Shown: piece by piece, positions 8,887-14,405 of the stretch | Position numbering within the stretch: position 1 is the first letter of the stretch | Layout: each line of letters starts with the position of its first letter | Assembly (NCBI GenBank): GCA_035302865.1 | Contig: DATGSF010000178.1 | Span: 1-14,405 of the forward strand | Direction: 5' to 3' | Length of the DNA stretch: 14,405 nucleotides | From: DATGSF01 sp035302865 | Lineage (GTDB): Bacteria; Bacteroidota; Bacteroidia; Chitinophagales; Chitinophagaceae | Translations under genes and position numbers: made by a program | The notes under the pieces: generated by a model | What the model was told of the DNA's origin: nothing | Seen by the model: only the letters and a program-made list of their open reading frames with translations | Database searches by the model: none

Positions 8887-10443
8887 TTATTTTGATTCTA
8901 AACGAACAATTGGAACTATCATTTCTTCTAAACTAATTCCTCCGTGTTGAAAGGTATTTCTAAAATAATTGACATAATAGTTATAGTTGTTTGGATAGCA
9001 CAAGTAAATATTTTCCTTCGCAAAGATAAATTTAGAATTTACATTAGGTTGAGGTAATCCTGCTTTTTTAGGTTCGGTAATAGCAAAAACATCTTTATCG
9101 TCGAATTGCAGATTTCTTCCGTGTTTGTATCTAATATTAGTAGTGGTATCTCTATCTCCTATACATTTGCTAGGATTCTTAACTTGAATAGTTCCATGAT
9201 CGGTTGCAATAATTAATTGTAGATTTTTATCTGCTACTTTTTTTAATGCTCTAAATAAGGGAGAATGTTCAAACCAACTTGCAGTTAAAGAGCGATAAGA
9301 TTGTTCGTCATTAGCTAGTTCTTTTAAAACTTCAATTTCAGTTCTAGCATGTGATAACATATCCACAAAGTTGTAAACAATTACATTTAAATCATTTTCT
9401 AAATAATTGTGTATTTGATCTTCAAATTGTTTTCCAGTATGATTATTAGTAATTTTTAAATATTCTGCTTTAATATTTTCTAATTTATTTCGCTTTAATT
9501 GGTCTTTTAAAAACACATCCTCATATAGATTTTTACCTCCTTCTTCATCATCATTCTTCCATTCTTCAGGAAATCTCTTTTCTATATCTTTAGGAAGTAA
9601 ACCACTAAATATGCTATTTCTAGAATATTGTGTAGATGTAGGTAAAATACTAAAAAATGAATCCTCCTCTTTGATTGTAAAGTATTCTAATAAATAAGGT
9701 TTGATTACTTTCCATTGATCATATCTCAAATTGTCTATTAAAATGAAAAATGTAGTTTTATCTTTTCTTAAATAGGGAATTACTTTTTTGGAGAATAATT
9801 GATGTGATAAAATAGGATTTTGTGGATCTTCTGGATTATTTATCCAATCAATATAATTCTTACTTACAAATTTATAAAATTCATTATTTGCTTCAGATTT
9901 TTGACTTTGAAAAACTTCCATCATCTCAGAACTTCCACTTTTACTCATTTGTAATTCCCAATACGTCAATTTTTTGTATATTTCTATCCATTCTTGGGCA
10001 GTATTAACAGAACTAAGGGCCATAAAAAGATTCCTAAAATCCTTTTGGTATTCCGAGGTTGTTTTTTCGCTTATAAGTCGCTTGGAATCCAAAGCTTTTT
10101 TAATAGAAAGCAATACTTGATTAGGATTAACAGGTTTGATTAAATAATCTGTAATTTGTGCGCCAATAGCATCCTCCATTATATATTCTTCCTCATTTTT
10201 AGTTACCATAATTACAGGTAACGAGCTTTGATAGGATTTAATTTCAGATAAAGTTTCTATTCCAGTCATTCCAGGCATACTTTCATCTAAAAGCACTATA
10301 TCAACTTTGTTTTCTTTTATAAAATCAAGAGCATCGTAGCCATTACTAACTCCTTCTACTTTATAACCTTTTTGCTCTAAAAATAAAAATTGGGATTTTA
10401 ATGATTCAATTTCATCATCCACCCATAAAATATGTATATCCAT
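8887..10443 (-). CDS. porX: PorX-type response regulator with PglZ-domain (alkaline-phosphatase fold) output
   Basis: 518-aa cytoplasmic two-domain protein. Residues 1-~120 form a receiver domain: acidic pocket D9-D10, phospho-acceptor D53 in LLDESMPG, T81 and K103 (IKP). A helical linker (~120-225) leads to a PglZ/alkaline-phosphatase-fold domain. There the expected metal and nucleophile residues are present: D237 (LIDNLRYD), a Thr at 269 or 271 (PTSTQYSRN), D361 and H365 (VDMLSHARTE), D415-H416 (ATDHGT), H441 (RYKHGRN) and H500 (FQHGGISLEE). Characterised PorX proteins regulate type IX secretion genes with the sensor PorY and an ECF sigma factor, and have phosphodiesterase activity on oligonucleotides. 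All key residues appear intact, so both phosphotransfer and catalysis look possible. No porY is in the window. The single ATG start at 10443 places the receiver motif normally. Confidence 0.93.
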   Translation of the reverse strand: MDIHILWVDDEIESLKSQFLFLEQKGYKVEGVSNGYDALDFIKENKVDIVLLDESMPGMTGIETLSEIKSYQSSLPVIMVTKNEEEYIMEDAIGAQITDYLIKPVNPNQVLLSIKKALDSKRLISEKTTSEYQKDFRNLFMALSSVNTAQEWIEIYKKLTYWELQMSKSGSSEMMEVFQSQKSEANNEFYKFVSKNYIDWINNPEDPQNPILSHQLFSKKVIPYLRKDKTTFFILIDNLRYDQWKVIKPYLLEYFTIKEEDSFFSILPTSTQYSRNSIFSGLLPKDIEKRFPEEWKNDDEEGGKNLYEDVFLKDQLKRNKLENIKAEYLKITNNHTGKQFEDQIHNYLENDLNVIVYNFVDMLSHARTEIEVLKELANDEQSYRSLTASWFEHSPLFRALKKVADKNLQLIIATDHGTIQVKNPSKCIGDRDTTTNIRYKHGRNLQFDDKDVFAITEPKKAGLPQPNVNSKFIFAKENIYLCYPNNYNYYVNYFRNTFQHGGISLEEMIVPIVRLESK

Positions 10444-10504
10444 AAATTTAATTTTATTAAAGTAAAAGTTTTTTCTATAAAGTTGATTTTATTTGTCAAG
10501 AATG

Positions 10505-10544
10505 ATTTTGAGTTATACTATACCCTTATAATATAACTCAAAAT
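10505..10544. repeat. 13-bp perfect inverted repeat upstream of porX (possible accC terminator or operator)
   Basis: ATTTTGAGTTATA at 10505-10517 is repeated as its exact complement at 10532-10544, with a 14-base loop. The repeat lies 19 bases past the accC stop and about 60 bases before the porX start, on the strand that both genes read from. It could fold as an AT-rich terminator for accC, but no U-tract follows the hairpin on that strand. It could instead be a binding site for a dimeric regulator or a leader hairpin of porX. The rest of the 120-base gap (10444-10563) is AT-rich with no convincing promoter that I can place. Confidence 0.5.
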
Positions 10545-10563
10545 ACGGATCAAAGTTTAATTA

Positions 10564-12054
10564 TTACATTCTGTATTTTTGATTTTTCCAAGCACTGCTA
10601 GTTTTTTCTCTCTCATTTTTCAAAGGTTGTGCTTGTCTTTTTTGCTGTTCCCAATATTGGGCAGCAAATTTTGCACTGGTTTTAAAATCTTCATTATTTA
10701 TAAGAAGATTTTCTGGTTTAAAATACTTTTCAATAAAACCGGTATCATATTTTCCTTCTGCAAAGGCTTTTTGTTGAACTGCCCATTTGCCAAATGGTAA
10801 GGTGGTTTTCACACCAATTATTTTAAATTCATCTATAGCGCGTATTAGTCTTTTAATAGCCTCTTCACGATTTTCACCCCAAGCAATAACTTTCCCCATC
10901 ATAGGATCGTAAAATATAGATACTTCCATTCCTTCTTCATGCGCATCATCAACACGAACTCCAGGACCTTGTGGTCTTTGATAAATTTCTAAGGTTCCTG
11001 TATCAGGCATGAAATTATCCATAGGGTCTTCCGCACAAATTCTTAATTCAATTGCATGTCCATGTATAAATAAATCCTCTTGCTTATAATTAATAGCTTC
11101 ACCATTTGCAATTCGAATTTGCTCTTTTACTAAATCCTTTCCAGTAATCATTTCAGTTACACAATGCTCTACTTGAAGTCTAGTATTCATTTCTAGAAAA
11201 TAGTAATTCATATTGTCATCTACTAAAAACTCTACTGTTCCTGCGCCAACGTATTTACAAGATTTTGCTACACGCACTGCACATTCTCCCATTTCTTTTC
11301 TTAATGCGGGACTCAGGCAAGATGAAGGAGCTTCCTCTATTAATTTTTGATGTCTTCTTTGAATACTGCATTCTCTTTCAAAATAATAAACACAGTTTCC
11401 ATGGCTATCAGCAAGAATTTGTACTTCAATATGTTTTGGATTACTTACAAATTTTTCAATAAATATATCATCATTATTAAAAGCATTTAATGCCTCGCTT
11501 TTTGCTATTCTAATTTGCTCTTCCAAGTCTTCTTCTTTTTCAACTACACGCATACCTTTTCCTCCACCTCCAGCTGAAGCTTTAATAAGAATAGGATAAC
11601 CCGTATTATTTGCTATCTTCTTTGCTTCTTCTAAATTTAAAACAGGCTCTTCTGTTCCTGGAACCATTGGAACACCATATTCTAAAACACTTTGTTTGGC
11701 TTTTAACTTATCTCCCATGATTTCAATGGAATAAGCAGAAGGGCCAATAAAAATTAATCCAGCATCCGTTACTGCTTGAGCAAAATTGGCTCTTTCGCTT
11801 AAAAAACCATATCCAGGATGAATAGCATCTGCGCTAGTTTCTTTTGCAGCTTTTAAAATATTTTCAATAACTAAATAAGATTCTGAGGACGGAGAACCAC
11901 CAATATGCACTGCTTCATCTGCTGCTAAAACAAATGGCATAGTACGATCAGCATCTGAATAAACTGCAACTGTTTTTATTCCCATTTCTTTAGCAGAACG
12001 AATAATTCGCAAAGCTATTTCTCCTCTATTGGCAATTAGAATTTTTTGAATCAT
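10564..12054 (-). CDS. accC: Biotin carboxylase subunit of an acyl-CoA (acetyl-/propionyl-CoA) carboxylase
   Basis: ATP-grasp enzyme of 496 aa that carboxylates biotin on a carrier protein using ATP and bicarbonate. N-terminal motif KILIANRGEIA, HPGYGFLSE (79-87), glycine-rich ATP loop KASAGGGGKGM (158-168), metal and catalytic residues E275 and E288-N290-R292 in FLEMNTRLQVEH (286-297), and the C-terminal biotin carboxylase domain with ELRICAED and SIFYDPMMGKVIAWG. It ends about 40-50 residues beyond the ~450-aa E. coli AccC, in a basic tail without a biotin-attachment MKM motif, so it needs a separate carrier. That carrier and the carboxyltransferase are not in the window. Substrate (acetyl-CoA versus propionyl-CoA) cannot be decided from this subunit. 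It starts 4 bases after the mpl stop, implying co-transcription with mpl. Confidence 0.93.
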   Translation of the reverse strand: MIQKILIANRGEIALRIIRSAKEMGIKTVAVYSDADRTMPFVLAADEAVHIGGSPSSESYLVIENILKAAKETSADAIHPGYGFLSERANFAQAVTDAGLIFIGPSAYSIEIMGDKLKAKQSVLEYGVPMVPGTEEPVLNLEEAKKIANNTGYPILIKASAGGGGKGMRVVEKEEDLEEQIRIAKSEALNAFNNDDIFIEKFVSNPKHIEVQILADSHGNCVYYFERECSIQRRHQKLIEEAPSSCLSPALRKEMGECAVRVAKSCKYVGAGTVEFLVDDNMNYYFLEMNTRLQVEHCVTEMITGKDLVKEQIRIANGEAINYKQEDLFIHGHAIELRICAEDPMDNFMPDTGTLEIYQRPQGPGVRVDDAHEEGMEVSIFYDPMMGKVIAWGENREEAIKRLIRAIDEFKIIGVKTTLPFGKWAVQQKAFAEGKYDTGFIEKYFKPENLLINNEDFKTSAKFAAQYWEQQKRQAQPLKNEREKTSSAWKNQKYRM

Positions 12055-12058
12055 AAAA

Positions 12059-13423
12059 TTAAAGTGTTGTTTTTTTAAAATGTAAATTCATTTGGTCGAA
12101 ATTTCCCGAAGACATAAACAGTAAGCATAAGTCCTTATCGGTATTTTCAATTATATCTTGAACCCAATAAGATAGGGCATTGGATTGTTCAAAAATACTT
12201 AAATCTTTTTGGTTAAAGGCTTTTTCTATTAAATCACTTGGGATTTTATCCATATTTTTTATTCTTAAAGCATCAGCAGAATAAAATACAGCAGCCTTAT
12301 CCGCTGGTTTTAAACTGTTTTTATAATTATCAATAAAGTTTTTATTTAAACTGCTATAAGTATGTAATTCTAAAATTGCAATTAAATAATGATTTGGATA
12401 ACGTTCGCGCATCGCTTTTAAACTGGCTTCAACTTTAGAAGGTGCATGTGCAAAGTCTTTAAAAATTCGTAAGCTATTGTCTTCGCTTATAACTTCCAAT
12501 CGTCTGCTAGCTCCACGAAAATCACGCATGTATTTATAAAAGGAATCATTGGCTATACCTAAAATATTGCAGACTCTTCTTGCTGCTTCTAAGTTTTGAA
12601 GATTATGTTCTCCAAAGATTTCTAAAGGGTAGAAGTTATTATTATCTTCAATTTCTATACAATCTAAATCTTGATTTATTCTATATTTTGAAGCGATATA
12701 GGGTAGTTTTTTTATGGAATTCTGTTTTTTCTCAATTATTGAAACTACTTCTTTATCCTTAGCATTGTAAATCAAGCTACCATTTTCTTGAATCATATCG
12801 ATAAATATAGAAAATTGTTCTTTGTAATTTTCAAATGTTGGAAATACGTTAATATGATCCCAAGCAATTCCTGTAATTGTAGCAATATGAGGATGGTAAA
12901 AATGAATTTTAGGTTTTCTTTCTATTGCTGAAGAAAGGTATTCATCCCCTTCAAGGACAATTATCGGAGCATCACTAAGTTTTACAGAATATTCAAAACC
13001 AGGAACTTTTGATCCAACTAAATAATCAAAATCAAAATCTGCTTTTTTTAAAGCATGCATAATCATAGAAGTAGTAGTAGTTTTACCATGACTTCCTGCT
13101 ATTACAATTCGCTTTTTATTCTCAGCGTGTTTATAGATATATTCTGGGAATGAATAAATTGGAATTTTTAGTTCTTGTGCTTTTATTAATTCTGGATTAT
13201 CTTTTTTTGCATGCATTCCTAAGATAATAGCACTAATATTTTCATTGATTTTTTCTGGGAACCAGCCTTCTTTTTCTGGAAGAATTCCTGCTAATTTTAA
13301 ATTTGTTCTTGCAGGATCAGCAATAAAATCATCACTCCCTGTTACTTTTTGGCCATTTCTTAATGAAGAAATTGCCAATTGGTGCATAATTGCACCACCG
13401 ATAGCTATAAAATGCAAATGCAT
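12059..13423 (-). CDS. mpl: Mpl, UDP-N-acetylmuramate:L-alanyl-gamma-D-glutamyl-meso-diaminopimelate ligase
   Basis: Cytoplasmic Mur-family ligase of 454 aa that joins recycled murein tripeptide directly to UDP-MurNAc. The Rossmann start MHLHFIAIGGAIMHQLA (1-17) has the Mpl-style GG-AM-LA pattern, followed by VTGSD. The ATP loop is AGSHGKTTTTSM (109-120). LEGDEY replaces the MurC EADEYD, DHINVFPTFENY follows, and FAHAPSKV is the Mpl counterpart of the MurC AHHPEE motif. The open frame extends 18 codons further upstream, to 13477, but that extension has no family similarity and would cover the promoter element at 13463-13470. The ATG at 13423 is therefore chosen, matching the ~450-aa family length. 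It makes a second Mur-type ligase locus next to the dcw cluster and leads an operon with accC. Confidence 0.93.
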   Translation of the reverse strand: MHLHFIAIGGAIMHQLAISSLRNGQKVTGSDDFIADPARTNLKLAGILPEKEGWFPEKINENISAIILGMHAKKDNPELIKAQELKIPIYSFPEYIYKHAENKKRIVIAGSHGKTTTTSMIMHALKKADFDFDYLVGSKVPGFEYSVKLSDAPIIVLEGDEYLSSAIERKPKIHFYHPHIATITGIAWDHINVFPTFENYKEQFSIFIDMIQENGSLIYNAKDKEVVSIIEKKQNSIKKLPYIASKYRINQDLDCIEIEDNNNFYPLEIFGEHNLQNLEAARRVCNILGIANDSFYKYMRDFRGASRRLEVISEDNSLRIFKDFAHAPSKVEASLKAMRERYPNHYLIAILELHTYSSLNKNFIDNYKNSLKPADKAAVFYSADALRIKNMDKIPSDLIEKAFNQKDLSIFEQSNALSYWVQDIIENTDKDLCLLFMSSGNFDQMNLHFKKTTL

Positions 13424-13447
13424 GCTAAATAAAATTTTTTTATTAAC

Positions 13448-13482
13448 TTTGTAGAAAGATATCAAAAATAAAGGCATCTTTG
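13448..13482 (+). promoter_or_regulatory. Candidate promoter for the small lipoprotein gene, overlapping the mpl promoter
   Basis: TTTG at 13448-13451 and, 23 bases on, CATCTTTG at 13475-13482 (one mismatch to TAnnTTTG). This would start transcription near 13489, about 23 bases before the lipoprotein ATG. A perfect TAnnTTTG also occurs as TAACTTTG at 13444-13451, but I see no -33 partner for it. Either choice interleaves with the oppositely directed mpl promoter in this 88-base gap. Confidence 0.35.
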
Positions 13483-13494
13483 GGATTTTTCAAA
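13463..13494 (-). promoter_or_regulatory. Bacteroidota-type promoter for mpl-accC
   Basis: Read on the minus strand, TTTG at 13494-13491 is followed after 20 bases by TATTTTTG at 13470-13463. This matches the Bacteroidota housekeeping consensus of TTTG or TTG near -33 and TAnnTTTG near -7, with normal spacing. Predicted transcription start is about 13456, giving a leader of roughly 30 bases before the mpl ATG at 13423. Confidence 0.6.
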
Positions 13495-13511
13495 ATTAAA
13501 AGCATATAATT

Positions 13512-13634
13512 ATGACTAAATTAAAAAAATGGGCAGGAATTGTGATGGTATTATCATTTACATCGTTTTTATTGAGCTCTTGCTCTACGGGAGGAAAATA
13601 TGCTTGTCCAAGTAAAATTGAAGTATTACCATAA
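13512..13634 (+). CDS. Very small predicted lipoprotein of unknown function (40 aa)
   Basis: Translation is MTKLKKWAGIVMVLSFTSFL followed by LSSCSTGGKYACPSKIEVLP. The basic start, hydrophobic core at about 8-21 and lipobox LSSC (21-24) form a lipoprotein signal peptide cleaved before Cys24. Lipidation at Cys24 would leave a 17-residue mature peptide with a second cysteine (C32) in the context YACPSK. The gene stands alone: divergent from mpl, with candidate promoter elements upstream and a strong hairpin terminator 20 bases after the stop, which supports a real transcription unit. I do not recognise a family. Size resembles entericidin-type lipoproteins, but I see no sequence similarity to support that. 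Coding status rests on the lipobox and on the flanking signals. Confidence 0.72.
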   Translation: MTKLKKWAGIVMVLSFTSFLLSSCSTGGKYACPSKIEVLP

Positions 13635-13654
13635 TTAAGATGGTGGAAAATTGT

Positions 13655-13680
13655 AAAAAGGGGGAAATATCCCCCTTTTT
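13655..13680 (+). terminator. Intrinsic terminator after the small lipoprotein gene
   Basis: AAAAAGGGGG at 13655-13664, a six-base loop AAATAT, and CCCCCTTTTT at 13671-13680 form a perfect 10-bp stem ending in five T. In such AT-rich sequence the five G-C pairs stand out strongly. The hairpin separates the lipoprotein gene from the downstream peptidase, so the two are likely transcribed independently. Confidence 0.88.
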
Positions 13681-13683
13681 GCG

Positions 13684-13716
13684 TTAGTGAAATATCTAAA
13701 AATTGTTCTAATTTTG
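13684..13716 (+). promoter_or_regulatory. Candidate promoter of the M16 peptidase gene
   Basis: TAATTTTG at 13709-13716 matches TAnnTTTG exactly. The best -33 candidate is TTAG at 13684-13687, 21 bases upstream, which is imperfect. Transcription would begin near 13722, about 20 bases before the peptidase ATG at 13742, and downstream of the lipoprotein terminator. Confidence 0.45.
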
Positions 13717-13741
13717 TTGTTAAAATTAAAATTAGGTATTC

Positions 13742-14405
13742 ATGAAGAAAATACTTTTATCAGTAGCCACTTTAGGAGTTATGGCAACTTCTGTTTTTGG
13801 CAAAGAAACAAAAATTGAATTTGAGGAATTTACCTTGAATAATGGACTGCATGTTATATTATATGAAGACAATACTGTGCCTATAGTAAACGTTTCAGTA
13901 ATGTATCATGTAGGATCGAAAAATGAACATCCTGAAAGAACAGGTTTTGCCCATTTTTTCGAACATTTAATGTTTGAAGGAACCAAGAATATTGGAAGAG
14001 GGGAATACATGAAAATTGTTCAAGAAAATGGAGGTTCATTAAATGCTTTTACAAGTAATGACGTTACTTATTATTTCCAAACCTTACCTTCTAATCAATT
14101 AGAATTAGGATTGTGGCTGGAATCAGAAAGAATGCTACATCCGGTAATTGATAGTGTTGGAATTGAAACGCAAAGAAAAGTGGTACAGGAAGAAAAGAAA
14201 CAACGTTATGATAATACTCCTTATGGGCAATTAATTAATGTTGTTTTTGAAAATTTCTATAAAAAACACCCTTACCGTTGGACACCAATTGGAAAAGAAC
14301 AATATATTGATCAAGCAACTCATGCTGAATTTATGGAGTTTTTTGACATATTCTATGTTCCTAATAATGCTGTATTAGTAGTAGCTGGTGATATTGAAGG
14401 GGAAA
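13742..14405 (+). CDS. Secreted M16-family zinc metallopeptidase (3' partial)
   Basis: The first 221 residues are visible; the frame is still open at the window end. A signal peptide (MKKILLSVATLGVMATSVFG, likely cut after G20) sends the protein to the periplasm or cell surface. The inverted zinc motif HxxEH is HFFEH (71-75), with H71 and H75 as ligands and E74 as catalytic base. The third ligand is probably E151 in VVQEEKKQ, 76 residues after H75, the spacing seen in the family. Context motifs FTLNNGLHV, GTKNIGRGEY, NGGSLNAFTSNDVTYY and the domain end VVAGDI are typical of pitrilysin/insulinase-like bacterial M16 peptidases. In Bacteroidota these are often followed by a second, inactive M16 gene, which cannot be checked here. 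The start is fixed by the signal peptide. Confidence 0.93.
   Translation, partial: MKKILLSVATLGVMATSVFGKETKIEFEEFTLNNGLHVILYEDNTVPIVNVSVMYHVGSKNEHPERTGFAHFFEHLMFEGTKNIGRGEYMKIVQENGGSLNAFTSNDVTYYFQTLPSNQLELGLWLESERMLHPVIDSVGIETQRKVVQEEKKQRYDNTPYGQLINVVFENFYKKHPYRWTPIGKEQYIDQATHAEFMEFFDIFYVPNNAVLVVAGDIEGE

Noticed and set aside
10444..10504. TTGACA on the minus strand upstream of porX as a sigma-70-like promoter
   Set aside because: The nearest TATAGA-like hexamer is only 14 bases away and no TAnnTTTG element is correctly spaced, so I could not support a promoter.
13424..13477. 18-codon N-terminal extension of mpl from an upstream ATG
   Set aside because: The extension lacks family similarity and covers a well-formed promoter -7 element. 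MHLHFIAIGG is the standard Mpl start.

Overview
The window is AT-rich chromosomal DNA from a member of the Bacteroidota, most likely a Flavobacteriia-like lineage. Four things point there: a division/cell-wall cluster in the order murD-ftsW-murG-murC-ftsQ-ftsA-ftsZ with no ddl gene; a PorX-type response regulator with a PglZ phosphatase-fold domain, typical of bacteria with a type IX secretion system; several TAnnTTTG promoter elements in the gaps; and start codons preceded by A/T-rich leaders rather than Shine-Dalgarno sequences. The species cannot be named from the sequence alone.

Layout. Positions 1-8807 (+) hold the dcw cluster, entered inside murD. Genes follow each other within 0-53 bases and murC overlaps ftsQ, so this looks like one long transcription unit. 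It makes the cytoplasmic peptidoglycan precursor (MurD, MurC, MurG), polymerises septal glycan (FtsW), and builds the divisome core (FtsQ, FtsA, FtsZ). It ends at a strong hairpin at 8836-8870 that also closes the convergent unit coming from the right.

Positions 8887-13423 (-) hold mpl, accC and porX, transcribed leftwards. mpl (murein-peptide recycling ligase) and accC (biotin carboxylase subunit) are 4 bases apart and share a good Bacteroidota promoter in front of mpl. porX follows after a 120-base gap that contains a 13-bp perfect inverted repeat.

Positions 13512-14405 (+) hold a 40-codon lipoprotein gene with its own strong terminator, and then the start of a secreted M16 zinc metallopeptidase that runs off the window. 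No gap exceeds 300 bases, and I see no tRNA, rRNA, CRISPR array, insertion sequence or attachment site.

Most of the window is conserved housekeeping sequence. I do not see a clearly undescribed multi-gene system. The least explained items are the tiny lipoprotein at 13512-13634, the inverted repeat before porX, the mpl-accC pairing, and an 8-G homopolymer inside ftsA.
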